Of a DNA stretch of 64,000 bases, positions 51,245-60,502 are shown piece after piece; within the stretch, counting starts at the first letter, position 1, and each line of letters starts with the position of its first letter. This DNA is from an uncultured Lachnospiraceae bacterium (GTDB lineage Bacteria > Bacillota > Clostridia > Lachnospirales > Lachnospiraceae), in assembly GCA_902781215.1 (NCBI GenBank), contig CACZIO010000003.1, forward strand, positions 24,281 through 88,280, read 5' to 3'. Below the pieces are notes generated by a model that worked only from the letters and a program-made list of their open reading frames with translations, searched no databases and was not told the DNA's origin. The translations under genes and the position numbers were made by a program.

Positions 51245-51715
51245 GTGTTTGACAGGATCAAAGCGTGGTTCCTGCAGCTGCTGCGGGCACTTTTCCCGGA
51301 GGATATGCTGGACCAGATCCGTCAGGCGGCGGGTGCCGGGGACGACGGGGCAGCTGAGAGTGGAACGCGCGGGGAGGTACTGACAGATCCGGGCAGTTCT
51401 GCGGGCCAGCCCACACAGGAGGAGCTCGATCGCATGAAGGAAACACCCGTGGAAAGAAGGCACATTGTGTTCTTCGGCCGTGTGCAGGGGGTGGGCTTTC
51501 GCTATCACGCCATGTACGATGCCAGGAACCAGGGCCTGACCGGCTGGGTCGAAAACCGCTATGACGGCAGTGTCGAGATGGAGATCCAGGGGCCCGGCGG
51601 GGCAATTGACTATGTCCTGGAAAACCTTGGAAACGGCCGCTGGATTCGGATCGATGCCATGGAGAGCAGGAAGATCCCGGTGGTCAGAGAGGAACGGGGC
51701 TTTCAGGTCCGATGA
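51245..51715 (+). CDS. Acylphosphatase with N-terminal extension
   Basis: Hydrolyses acyl phosphates such as carbamoyl or acetyl phosphate. The C-terminal ~85 residues are a complete acylphosphatase: HIVFFGRVQGVGFRYHA (catalytic Arg in GFR) and GLTGWVENRYDGSVEMEIQG (catalytic Asn in WVxN). The first ~70 residues are an amphipathic helix (FDRIKAWFLQLLRALF) and a low-complexity stretch, not part of the family's usual ~90-residue length. The start is a GTG with GGAGG 10 bases upstream. Confidence 0.9.
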   Translation: MFDRIKAWFLQLLRALFPEDMLDQIRQAAGAGDDGAAESGTRGEVLTDPGSSAGQPTQEELDRMKETPVERRHIVFFGRVQGVGFRYHAMYDARNQGLTGWVENRYDGSVEMEIQGPGGAIDYVLENLGNGRWIRIDAMESRKIPVVREERGFQVR

Positions 51716-51977
51716 GCACAATCCCCAGTATTTCGCGTCCAAAACCCCGGGCTTAAGGCCGGGAGCCGCTGCAGGACAGGTCCCGGCGATTCCGGATGGC
51801 AATGTTGGATGTTTTGAGATACAATATAGATATGTCAGATAATATATCAGGAGTGGAGTCAGGAGCCGCCAGGGACGGGAATCCCCGGCGGCTTTTATGT
51901 GACGACGGAATGCTTTCGGCGGCTGATCAAAGGCTGATGAAAGTATCGACAGTATTTACAGGATTCGAGGAGTGGTT

Positions 51978-53141
51978 ATGAAGGAACCGGCAGCGCTGAG
52001 CACGTTGTGCTACATGGAAAAAGACGGAAAGTATCTGATGCTGCACCGGACTGTCAAAAAGAACGATGTCAACAAGGACAAGTGGATCGGCGTCGGCGGG
52101 CATTTTGAAGATGAGGAGAGCCCGGAGGAGTGCCTGCTGCGCGAGGTGCGCGAGGAGACCGGTTATACCCTGACCTCCTGGCGTTTCCGCGGGATCGTGA
52201 CCTTTGTCTCGGGCGACGGCGTCACGGAATATATGCACCTGTTCACGGCGGACGGTTTCGAGGGAGAACCTGTCGAGTGCGATGAGGGTCAGCTGGAATG
52301 GGTGGACATCGCGCAGGTGTGGAAGCTCAACATCTGGGAGGGGGACAAGATCTTTTTTCGTCTGATCGATGAGGACGAACCGTTTTTTTCTCTGAAACTG
52401 GTCTATGACGGGAAGGGCTGCCTGGTGTCGGCGGTCCTGAACGGAGAGCCCATGGAGCTCTTTGATATCATTCGTGAGGACGGGACCAGGACCGGGGTCG
52501 TGCGGGAGCGCGGCGTCGCCCACAGGGACGGAAGTCTCCATGAGACGGTCCACACCTGGATCGTGCGCAGAAAGGCGGACATCCTGCCCGGGCAGACACA
52601 AAACACACAAAACAGCCCTCAGGCCTCTCATGTGCGGGAGGCCTGCCCGGACAACACAGCCGGCAGGCAGCCGGGCTGGGAGGTCCTGCTCCAGAAGCGC
52701 AGTGCCTGCAAGGATTCCAATCCCGGGTGCTACGATATTTCCTCCGCCGGCCATCTGTCGAGCGGGGACGAGCCGCTCGAGGGCGCGGTCCGGGAGCTGC
52801 GCGAGGAGCTGGGACTTGTCATGGAACCGGGGGACCTGCACTATGTCGGCAGGCACCGGGGGACCTTTCAGGCGCCCTTTCACGGCAGGATGTTCCACGA
52901 CAATGAACTGAGCAGCGTCTATGTCATCACAAAAGAGATCGAAGACGGCCAGCTGGTCCTGCAGGAGGACGAGGTCGAATCCGTGCGCTGGATGGACTAC
53001 GAGACCTGCCGCCGGGCGATCCGGGAGGGGACCCTGCCCAACTGTATCTATGCGGATGAATTTGACATGGTCGGCGAATATCTGCGGAAGCTGGAAGACA
53101 CGGAAGCACCTTCGGGTGGCTTATCACGGACTTCGCAATAA
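51978..53141 (+). CDS. Double Nudix hydrolase
   Basis: Two Nudix domains lie in one 387-residue chain. Box 1 is G-GHFEDEESPEECLL-REVREETG, in a MutT/8-oxo-dGTPase-like context starting LCYMEKDGKYLMLHR and KWIGVGGHFE. Box 2 is G-HLSSGDEPLEGAV-RELREELG, in a context like isopentenyl-diphosphate isomerase/YfcD (HTWIVRRK, LLQKRSACKDSNPGCYDISSAGHL). A Gln/Asn-rich insertion (TQNTQNSPQASHVREA) splits a strand of the second domain. ATG 51978 has GAGGAG 5 bases upstream; a GTG at 51972 is the alternative. It is followed 23 bases later by the transposase/beta-galactosidase fusion. Confidence 0.87.
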   Translation: MKEPAALSTLCYMEKDGKYLMLHRTVKKNDVNKDKWIGVGGHFEDEESPEECLLREVREETGYTLTSWRFRGIVTFVSGDGVTEYMHLFTADGFEGEPVECDEGQLEWVDIAQVWKLNIWEGDKIFFRLIDEDEPFFSLKLVYDGKGCLVSAVLNGEPMELFDIIREDGTRTGVVRERGVAHRDGSLHETVHTWIVRRKADILPGQTQNTQNSPQASHVREACPDNTAGRQPGWEVLLQKRSACKDSNPGCYDISSAGHLSSGDEPLEGAVRELREELGLVMEPGDLHYVGRHRGTFQAPFHGRMFHDNELSSVYVITKEIEDGQLVLQEDEVESVRWMDYETCRRAIREGTLPNCIYADEFDMVGEYLRKLEDTEAPSGGLSRTSQ

Positions 53142-53164
53142 CAGAAGCTTTTATCGGAGGAGAG

Positions 53165-56100
53165 ATGGCTTTAACAACATATACCTATGAGCAGCTGGGC
53201 CTGGATACCGGGATGGAGTATCTGACGGACAAGGAAAAAAAGGCCCTGGAGAAGTCCTGGGCCGCGGCTTTTGCGGCGGAGATCTTCCCCTGTATCGATG
53301 AGCGCATCTTCAGGCCGCTTTTCAGCGAGAACAGGGGCGGCAGGAATGTGCCCGTCAATGTTCTGGCCGGCGCCCTGCTCCTGCAGGCGCTGCGGGGCAT
53401 GTCGGACGAGGAACTGATCGGAGCCGCCATGTTCGACCTGAGACTCCGGACTGCCCTGCACATCACCAATGCGGTCGGACAGCCCCTGAGCCTGCGCACC
53501 CTGCAGCGCTTCCGCACGCGGCTGAGGCGCCACAGAGAGACTGCGGGAGAGGATCTGCTGCGGACCTGTCTGGAGAAGATCGGAGACAGGCTGGCCGCCT
53601 ACGTGCGGGATTATGAGAAAAACAGTCCCTGGTACGCCTATGTATCCGGAGACGCCGCAAGGGGCACAAGACGCGTCGGGAAGGGTGCCGGAGAGCCGGG
53701 TGAGACAGCTTCCATGCCGGGGACTGCAGGCAGCGGTGCCGGCATGCAGGAGGCGCTGGCAGCCGCGCTCCTGGCAGGCATGCTCGGTACTTCTTTCTTT
53801 GACCCGGAGATCGTGCGGGATCCGGAGGTCTTCTGCCAGAACCGGCTCCCCGCCCATTCGGACCATGTCTGGTTTGCGGACGAGGAGGAACTGGAGGCCG
53901 GAAAGGAAGAGCCCGCCGGCACGGCAGGGACCTCCTCCCTGCGGATGTCGCTGAACGGCCTGTGGAAGTTTTCCTACGCCGGGCGGCCCCAGGATGCTCC
54001 GGCGGGCTTTGAGGATCCCGGCTATGACTGCAGCGCCTGGGCGGACATTCCCGTTCCCGCCCATATCCAGCTGGAGGGCTATGATACACCTGCCTACATC
54101 AATTACCAGTACCCCTGGGACGGGCGGGAGGATATCGTGCCCGGCGAGATCCCGCAGGAATTCAATCCGACCGCGTCCTATGTGAAGTTTTTCCGGCTCC
54201 CCGCCTGTATGCAGGGGCGCCCGGTCTTTATTTCCTTCCAGGGAGTGGAGAGCGGTTTTGCCCTCTGGTGCAACGGCTCCTATGTCGGCTACAGCGAGGA
54301 CAGCTTTACCCCCGCCGAATTTGACCTGACGCCCTTCGTGCAGGAGGGTGAGAACAGGCTCGCTGTCCGCGTTTTCAAATGGACCGCCTCCAGCTGGCTG
54401 GAGAGCCAGGACTTCTTCCGCTTTTCCGGTATCTTCCGGGATGTATATCTCTACACGGTCCCCGACGTTCATCTGTATGACCTGCGGATCTGTCCGCAGC
54501 TGGATGCATCCCTCGGGGAAGGGACCCTGCAGGTGGAGGCGCAGATCCTGCTGACGGGCTCTGCCGCGCGGGAAGCGCTGAAAAGGGAAGAGCTCTATCT
54601 GGAATATACCCTGACAAAAAAGGGGGATTCCCCGGCAAAAGCGGTCTGCAGCGGCAGAACTGTTCTGCTTGCATTGTCTGAGGCAGATTCCTCAGAAAAC
54701 GATTCCCCTGAGAAAAAAGATGTTTCCGGCAGCGCAGAACCCTGCAGTAAAGGATTCGGCGGCACAGAGTCCTGCAAGGTTGGGCCGGACGGGAAAGATC
54801 GCGATGATGATGGTGCCGGAAACGGTTTCCGGTCCCTGGGCCTCCTGCCTCTTTCTTTTTCTGAAAAAATCGAGCGACCTGCTCTGTGGAGCGCGGAGGA
54901 TCCGCAGCTCTATGAGCTGACCCTGCGGCTGGTGCAGGAGCCGGACCAGGGACAGGATCAGCATAAGGTGGTACAGAGCGCCGGACCGGATGCGCCGGAG
55001 GACCTGGGCAGCGGGACGGCAGGCGCGGAGAGCGGACAGCAGTCTGACGGGACCGGAGCGCAGCAGGGCGGAGCAGGTGCTGAGCATGGCGAAACCGATC
55101 ATATCCTGTTCGAGATCGTCCGCGAGCGCGCGGGCTTCCGCCGCTTTGAGCTGGTGGACGGTCTGATGCGGATCAACGGGGAGCGCATTGTCTTCCGCGG
55201 CGTGAACCGCCACGAATTCACCTGTGACAGCGGCCGCGTGGTGCCGGCGGAGATCACCCGGCAGGACCTGATCCTGATGAAGCAGAACAACATCAATGCC
55301 GTGCGTACCTGCCACTACCCCAATTCCTCCGCCCTCTACCGCGACTGCGACGAGCTGGGCCTCTACCTGATCGCGGAGAACAACATGGAATCCCACGGCA
55401 GCTGGGCGCCCGTGGAGGCAGGCCTGCCGACACCGGGCATTGTCCCGGGGGATGACCCCGCCTGGCGGCCCATGCTCCTGGACCGCGTCAACAGCTGTTA
55501 CCAGCGGGACAAGAACCACCCCTCGGTCCTGATCTGGTCGGTGGGCAATGAATCCTTCGGCGGGAGCGTGATCCGGGACATGGCGGACTGTTTCCGTCAG
55601 CTGGATCCGGGCCGCCCGGTCCACTACGAGGGCATTTTCCACGACCGCACATGGCCGCAGACCAGCGATATGGAGAGCCAGATGTACCCCTCTGCGGAGG
55701 CCATCGAGGCCTTCCTGCAGGAGCATCCAGACAAGCCCTTTATCTGCTGTGAATATACCCACGCCATGGGCAACTCCTGCGGCGGCATGCACCGCTACAC
55801 AGACCTGACCCTGCGAGAGCCCCGTTACCAGGGCGGATTTATCTGGGACTTTGTCGACCAGTCCCTGCGCATGAAAAACCGCCGCGGCGAGGAGTTCCAG
55901 GCCTACGGCGGAGACTGCGGCGAGCGGCCCACGGACTACGATTTTTCCGGCAACGGGATCGTGGACGGGACCAGGAAGCCCTATGCGGGCAAGATGCAGG
56001 AGGTGAAGTTCAACTATCAGCCCATCCGCCTGGAGGTCGGCCGCGACAGTGTGCGCGTGATGAACGACAACCTTTTTACGGGCACAGACTTCTATGACTG

Positions 56101-57673
56101 TGTCGTCATCCTGGAGCGGGAAGGCGTCCGGACCGCGGAGGCAGTGCTGGAGACAGCCGTTCCGCCCCTCTCGGAAAAAACATACCGTCTGCCGGAGGCG
56201 ATCCTGGACGGGATTGCGCGGATCGAGGCGGAAGCAGCCGGTCCGAACGGCCCGGCGGAATATGCGGTCACCGTCTCCATGAGACTGGCCGGGGACTGCG
56301 CATGGGCGAAGCGAGGACATGAGACTGCCTTCGGCCAGGGCTTGTTTGCGGCAGGATCTGCCGCAGGCACAGGCACAGAGAATACTTCCGTGATTTACTC
56401 TGCAGCTGCGGATACCCCGGCATCTGCAGACACAGAGAAGACAGCTGTGACAGGCACTGTGCAGGCGAATGAACGCGCAGCTGGCAGGGCCGCCGGGCAG
56501 GAAGGCATGTCGCAGCGGACCCGGATTGACGGAACAGACTGGCAGCGGACGATCCGGCTGGACACAAGGGACGGCGTGCTTGCCCTGACCCGGGGGAGCT
56601 TTAATATCGGCGTCCGGGGCGGAAACTTTGATGCCCTGTTTTCCCTCCTGCGGGGCGGGCTGGTCTCCTTCCGCAGGGGAGGACACCGCGGCACCGGGAC
56701 CGGCTTTTCGGCGGCGGACAGGGAGCTGTTCGCAAAGCTGCCGCGCCCCTGCTTCTGGCGGGCACCCACCAGCAACGATGACGGCAACCGGATGGCGGCC
56801 CGCCACGGGATCTGGAAACTGGCCGACCAGTACCAGATTCCCAGACCCGAGACGCTGGAGATCTTTACAGAACAGGATTCGGTCCTGCTGCAGATGCAAT
56901 ACGCGTTGCCGGTATCATGGCCGACGGAGAATGCATCGGGACCTGTGCCTGTATCCGGCCCGGACGGTGCGGACACGGTGGGTGACAGTGCCGGCGCTGC
57001 GGCGGACGGCATTGCCGCGCAGGCCGCACAGGCCGGGAACCCCCTGGATCAGCTGCCCTTTGTCACGGCCGGATACCGCTTCCGGGCAGACGGCAGCCTG
57101 ACGCTCACGCTTGACTGGGATCCGATGAAATCAGGCGACTGGCGGAATCTTCCGTCCATGCCTGTCTTCGGCTTCCTCTTCCAGATGGATGCGGACTGCG
57201 ACCGCTTCAGCTGGTACGGCAGGGGCCCGGCGGAAAACTACGTGGACCGCTGCAGGGGCGCCCGGCTGGGCATCTACCGCAGCAGGGTCCGGGACAATAT
57301 GTCGCCCTACCTGGTACCCCAGGAATGCGGAAACCGCACCGGTGTCCGCTGGGCTGAGGTGACCGACGCGCGCGGCCGCGGCGTGAGATTTGCCGCGGGG
57401 GACGGTCCGGGCGGCCGGAAGGAGGAAATCCAGGGACCGGCTTCCCGTGTGAAGCCCTCCATGGAGTTTTCCGCCCTGCCCTGGACGCCGCAGGAGCTGG
57501 AGAGTGCCGCCCACCCCTATGAGCTGCCGCCCGTGCACTTCACGACGGTCCGCTGCGCCCTCATGCAGATGGGTGTCGGCGGAGACGACAGCTGGGGTGC
57601 CAGGACCCTGCCGCAGTACTGCCTGCCGGCGGGAGAGAAGCTGCATTTCGAGGTGACCGTCGAAGGAATATGA
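53165..57673 (+). CDS. lacZ: Beta-galactosidase (GH2) fused behind an IS1182-type transposase N-terminal domain
   Basis: The 1502-residue open frame starts after GGAGGAG. Residues 1 to ~150 match the N-terminal DUF772 domain of IS1182-family transposases: YLTDKEKKALEKSWAAAFA, IFPCIDE, PVNVLAGALLLQAL, MFDLRLRTALH and PLSLRTLQRFRTRL. After a Gly/Ala/Pro linker, a complete beta-galactosidase begins near residue 211 (FFDPEIVRDPEVFCQNRLPAH). Its acid/base Glu796 lies in WSVGNES and its nucleophile Glu863 in CEYTHAMGNS. The transposase catalytic DDE part is missing. No good internal start precedes the LacZ part (Met206 lacks a ribosome binding site). Four low-complexity inserts (about 502-559, 590-647, 1062-1120, 1256-1294) lengthen the enzyme. 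Hydrolysis of lactose or related galactosides is expected. Confidence 0.9.
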   Translation: MALTTYTYEQLGLDTGMEYLTDKEKKALEKSWAAAFAAEIFPCIDERIFRPLFSENRGGRNVPVNVLAGALLLQALRGMSDEELIGAAMFDLRLRTALHITNAVGQPLSLRTLQRFRTRLRRHRETAGEDLLRTCLEKIGDRLAAYVRDYEKNSPWYAYVSGDAARGTRRVGKGAGEPGETASMPGTAGSGAGMQEALAAALLAGMLGTSFFDPEIVRDPEVFCQNRLPAHSDHVWFADEEELEAGKEEPAGTAGTSSLRMSLNGLWKFSYAGRPQDAPAGFEDPGYDCSAWADIPVPAHIQLEGYDTPAYINYQYPWDGREDIVPGEIPQEFNPTASYVKFFRLPACMQGRPVFISFQGVESGFALWCNGSYVGYSEDSFTPAEFDLTPFVQEGENRLAVRVFKWTASSWLESQDFFRFSGIFRDVYLYTVPDVHLYDLRICPQLDASLGEGTLQVEAQILLTGSAAREALKREELYLEYTLTKKGDSPAKAVCSGRTVLLALSEADSSENDSPEKKDVSGSAEPCSKGFGGTESCKVGPDGKDRDDDGAGNGFRSLGLLPLSFSEKIERPALWSAEDPQLYELTLRLVQEPDQGQDQHKVVQSAGPDAPEDLGSGTAGAESGQQSDGTGAQQGGAGAEHGETDHILFEIVRERAGFRRFELVDGLMRINGERIVFRGVNRHEFTCDSGRVVPAEITRQDLILMKQNNINAVRTCHYPNSSALYRDCDELGLYLIAENNMESHGSWAPVEAGLPTPGIVPGDDPAWRPMLLDRVNSCYQRDKNHPSVLIWSVGNESFGGSVIRDMADCFRQLDPGRPVHYEGIFHDRTWPQTSDMESQMYPSAEAIEAFLQEHPDKPFICCEYTHAMGNSCGGMHRYTDLTLREPRYQGGFIWDFVDQSLRMKNRRGEEFQAYGGDCGERPTDYDFSGNGIVDGTRKPYAGKMQEVKFNYQPIRLEVGRDSVRVMNDNLFTGTDFYDCVVILEREGVRTAEAVLETAVPPLSEKTYRLPEAILDGIARIEAEAAGPNGPAEYAVTVSMRLAGDCAWAKRGHETAFGQGLFAAGSAAGTGTENTSVIYSAAADTPASADTEKTAVTGTVQANERAAGRAAGQEGMSQRTRIDGTDWQRTIRLDTRDGVLALTRGSFNIGVRGGNFDALFSLLRGGLVSFRRGGHRGTGTGFSAADRELFAKLPRPCFWRAPTSNDDGNRMAARHGIWKLADQYQIPRPETLEIFTEQDSVLLQMQYALPVSWPTENASGPVPVSGPDGADTVGDSAGAAADGIAAQAAQAGNPLDQLPFVTAGYRFRADGSLTLTLDWDPMKSGDWRNLPSMPVFGFLFQMDADCDRFSWYGRGPAENYVDRCRGARLGIYRSRVRDNMSPYLVPQECGNRTGVRWAEVTDARGRGVRFAAGDGPGGRKEEIQGPASRVKPSMEFSALPWTPQELESAAHPYELPPVHFTTVRCALMQMGVGGDDSWGARTLPQYCLPAGEKLHFEVTVEGI

Positions 57674-57681
57674 GAGACACT

Positions 57682-57710
57682 CTCGGAGCTTTGTGCTGCG
57701 AGACGGCCAA
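57682..57710. repeat. Decayed copy of palindromic repeat family A
   Basis: CTCTCGGAGCTTTGTGCTGCGAGACGGCC resembles the copy at 17764-17792, but both stems carry mismatches and the right half is replaced by other bases. It lies in the short gap between lacZ and deoD. Confidence 0.55.
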
Positions 57711-57737
57711 GCCAATTACAGAAAAGGAGGAAAAAAC

Positions 57738-58442
57738 ATGAGTGTACACATTGGAGCATCGAAGGGCGATATTGCGGAATCTGTCCTCCTTCCCGGAGAT
57801 CCCCTCAGGGCTAAGTTCATTGCGGAGACATTTCTGGATGCACCCAGACAGTACAATGAGATCAGGAACATGTTCGGCTATACCGGGACCTACCGCGGTG
57901 TGCCGGTCTCCGTACAGGGAACAGGCATGGGCATGCCGTCCATCGGCATCTATTCCTGGGAGCTGATGACCCAGTATGACGTGCAGAACCTTGTCCGCGT
58001 CGGGACGGCCGGCTCGATCCGCGCCGATATTCCCCTCCGGGAGGTGGTCCTGGCATCCGGCGCCTGCACGGATTCCGCCTATGTCAATAATTTCCTGCCG
58101 GATGGGCACTACGCGCCGATCGCCAGCTGGGAGCTGCTGCGCAAATCGGCGGAAGCCGCGGACAGGATGGGGCTGAAGGTCCATGTCGGCAATGTCTTCA
58201 GCACGGATGTCTTTTATCATACGGACAGCTATTATTATGAAAAGTGGGCAGCGATGGGCTGCATGGTGACCGAGATGGAAGCGGCCGCTCTGTACATGAA
58301 TGCCGCCTGCAATCACCGCAACGCGCTCGCGATGCTGACCGTGAGCGACAGTCTGGTCACCGGCGAGGCGACGACGGCCGAGGAGCGCCAGAATACCTTC
58401 CTCGACATGATGAAGCTGGCGCTGGAGACCGTGACCGCGTAA
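57738..58442 (+). CDS. deoD: Purine nucleoside phosphorylase (DeoD type)
   Basis: Phosphorolysis of purine (deoxy)nucleosides to free base and sugar phosphate. The 234-residue protein shows VLLPGDPLRAKFIAETF, RNMFGYTGTYRG, VQGTGMGMPSIGIYSWEL, VRVGTAGSI, VTEMEAAALYMNA and TVSDSLVTGE, all DeoD hallmarks. AAGGAGG lies 7 bases upstream of the ATG at 57738. A strong terminator follows at 58545. Confidence 0.97.
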   Translation: MSVHIGASKGDIAESVLLPGDPLRAKFIAETFLDAPRQYNEIRNMFGYTGTYRGVPVSVQGTGMGMPSIGIYSWELMTQYDVQNLVRVGTAGSIRADIPLREVVLASGACTDSAYVNNFLPDGHYAPIASWELLRKSAEAADRMGLKVHVGNVFSTDVFYHTDSYYYEKWAAMGCMVTEMEAAALYMNAACNHRNALAMLTVSDSLVTGEATTAEERQNTFLDMMKLALETVTA

Positions 58443-58544
58443 GGGCCGGCACCGGCTCTGCCGGGAAAGACTGCGCTGGATACATCGGGAATGCATGCAT
58501 TAGAAATGGATTCATGTGAAATGGATTCATTTCTGATGGCATAG

Positions 58545-58590
58545 AAAAACTGCCGGATCCACCTGATGAATGTGGATCCGGCAGTTTTTT
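58545..58590. terminator. Terminator of deoD
   Basis: AAAAACTGCCGGATCCAC pairs perfectly with GTGGATCCGGCAGTTTTTT around a 9-base loop. The A-run on one side and T-run on the other allow it to serve the convergent mechanosensitive channel gene as well. Confidence 0.93.
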
Positions 58591-58732
58591 GTCCTGGTGC
58601 GGATGCTCTGTATTTTCGGTATGATCCCGGAATGCTGCTGCAGAAGTGATCTTCCGGCTTTTTTCTGAATATACATTTTTGGATATTCATATCAGAGCTC
58701 ACGGATCTTCCTTTTACCGGGAGCTGACAGGC

Positions 58733-60214
58733 TCAGAACTGCTTGATGATCGTGATCTGGACGGTTGTTCCGTCGATGCTGATGCTGACGTCATCCGCGA
58801 TGCTGGAGACGATGGATTTCTCCAGCTCATCCCACTCGCTCTCTTCGCCGGCATCGGAATCCTGACGGATTTCCTGTTTGTGTTTCTGCATGGACCAGAC
58901 AAAGGAACCGGCATTGCCGCCGGACCCCGAACCGGGCAGGAGCGCAGCCGGTTCGTTTTTGCCTCCCTCTCTGGGCAGTATCATGACGGAGATCATATCG
59001 CGGATCTTTCCGATCAGACCTGTTGCGGCCGCGTTCTGGCCGCTGGAGGAGACGGACAGGAGCTGTCTGCGCATCTCGCGATCCATCGATGCCACATCGG
59101 TCTCCAGGTGGATGGCAAAGAGCTGGTCCTCCTGATCGACCCAGTAGTGGCCGCTGACATTCCCGACGACACTCTTCATCAGGCCGAACAGCTCTTCTGA
59201 CAGAAGACGGAGCCGCAGGGTGTCTTTTTTCTCCAGGCCGCATTCAGTGCCGAGCGCGGCGGTCTCATCGATGGCCTCCTGCATGCCGTGACCGTGGGAG
59301 TCCACCACGATATCCGCGATCTGCCGGCCTCTGTGCGGTGTTTTTTTCCAGAGGGATCCATGATCCAGGGTCTGTTCCCCCGGCGTGGGCTGCAGGATGT
59401 TGATGTACTGATAGGGAATTTCGATCCCGTGCATGGTGAAGGCCTGTGTCACCCGGAGATTGATGTCGGAGATCAGGACCTCAGATGCAACGGAGACCGG
59501 GAAATAGACAGTCGTCGTAAGTCGCAGGCTGCTGTCCTCAAAGGACATAAAATATACCGGACTGTATTCCATGCCGACCGAGGTCTTCCGGCCGGGAATG
59601 CTGAAGCCCGACTGCATGACCGCCTCGCGGACCACCTCCATGGCCTCTTCGATATTGGTGTCGAAGCTGACATAGAAGTTGAATTCGCGCGAACGGATAT
59701 TGGACTGGTAGCTGAAGTTTTTCAGACTCATGGCATTCAGCTTACTGTTGGGAATGATCAGCCTCTGCGTGTCAATGATGCGGATCACGGCGTGGCGCAT
59801 GGTGAGGTCTTCCACGATGCCCGCCGTGCCGTCCTCCAGTTCGATCCGGTTGCCGACCTCGAAGGGTTTGTAGATACTGATCATCATGCCAGCGAGGATG
59901 TCCTTGATGGCATCCTGGGCGGCGAAGGCGACCACGGCACTGATGACGGCAGTGCTGCCCAGCAGGCCCTTCCAGATGCTGGCTGCCCCGCCAAAGACGG
60001 AGAAGGCCAGGATACCGCCGATGATCAGGATCAGGGCGCCGTTGACCCGTTCCAGAAAAAGAAGGTGGATGCCGGACTGTTTCTTTTTTACTCTTTTGAA
60101 AGCGAGATGATTGAGCCTGGTAAAGACCCAGATCAGGATCAGGACGACCAGAAAGAGAATCATCTCAACCGGGAGGCTGTCGTTCCGGTTGAAAAAATCG
60201 AGTAATGTCTTCAT
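58733..60214 (-). CDS. MscS-type mechanosensitive channel fused to an ATPase-like C-terminal domain
   Basis: The 493-residue protein has about three N-terminal membrane segments and a MscS pore helix (GSTAVISAVVAFAAQDAIKD). The beta domain (FEVGNRIELEDGTAGIVEDLTMRHAVIR, IIPNSKLNAMSLKNFSY) and vestibule region follow, to about residue 280. The remaining ~200 residues are not part of the usual channel. A segment around 310-410 (LRLRLLSEELFGLMKSVVGN, SSSGQNAAATGLIGKIRDM) resembles degenerate histidine-kinase-type or anti-sigma ATPase domains. A Gly/Ser-rich and charged tail follows. It probably releases solutes on osmotic downshock; the extra domain may sense or signal. AAGGAAC precedes the ATG. 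Confidence 0.85.
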   Translation of the reverse strand: MKTLLDFFNRNDSLPVEMILFLVVLILIWVFTRLNHLAFKRVKKKQSGIHLLFLERVNGALILIIGGILAFSVFGGAASIWKGLLGSTAVISAVVAFAAQDAIKDILAGMMISIYKPFEVGNRIELEDGTAGIVEDLTMRHAVIRIIDTQRLIIPNSKLNAMSLKNFSYQSNIRSREFNFYVSFDTNIEEAMEVVREAVMQSGFSIPGRKTSVGMEYSPVYFMSFEDSSLRLTTTVYFPVSVASEVLISDINLRVTQAFTMHGIEIPYQYINILQPTPGEQTLDHGSLWKKTPHRGRQIADIVVDSHGHGMQEAIDETAALGTECGLEKKDTLRLRLLSEELFGLMKSVVGNVSGHYWVDQEDQLFAIHLETDVASMDREMRRQLLSVSSSGQNAAATGLIGKIRDMISVMILPREGGKNEPAALLPGSGSGGNAGSFVWSMQKHKQEIRQDSDAGEESEWDELEKSIVSSIADDVSISIDGTTVQITIIKQF

Positions 60215-60419
60215 GAGAGGTTCCTTGCTGAGAGTTCCTGTGATGATATTTCGAACTGAATGCCGGCTGTCACGAAAAGAAAACCTGATAAGTATTATAC
60301 TGTATTTTCCGGCCTTCCCGCAAGAAGCGGCAGGCGGACGGTCGTTACATATCCTCGCTATGAGAGAGAACTGTCCGGGCTATCCGGATCAGGAGATAGA
60401 CGATAACCGTTATTCTGTA

Positions 60420-60425
60420 TATAAT
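60420..60425 (+). promoter_or_regulatory. Possible -10 element upstream of maf
   Basis: TATAAT with only a weak -35 (TAGACG, 17 bases upstream). It lies 78 bases before the maf start. The remaining bases of 60215-60502 show no gene. Confidence 0.35.
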
Positions 60426-60502
60426 GGGTCGGTGCAGAACAGTGCCCGGCGCAGATTTCTGCAGATTTACTCAGCAAAAACAGAATCCGATATGAGGTGA
60501 AT

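Noticed and set aside
53165-53700. Intact insertion sequence at the 5' end of lacZ
   Set aside because: Only the N-terminal transposase domain is present, without catalytic DDE segments, and no terminal inverted repeats were seen around it.
53780-53782. Internal ATG (Met206) as the real beta-galactosidase start
   Set aside because: The nearest AGGAGG lies 26 bases away, too far to serve it, whereas the start at 53165 has an excellent ribosome binding site.
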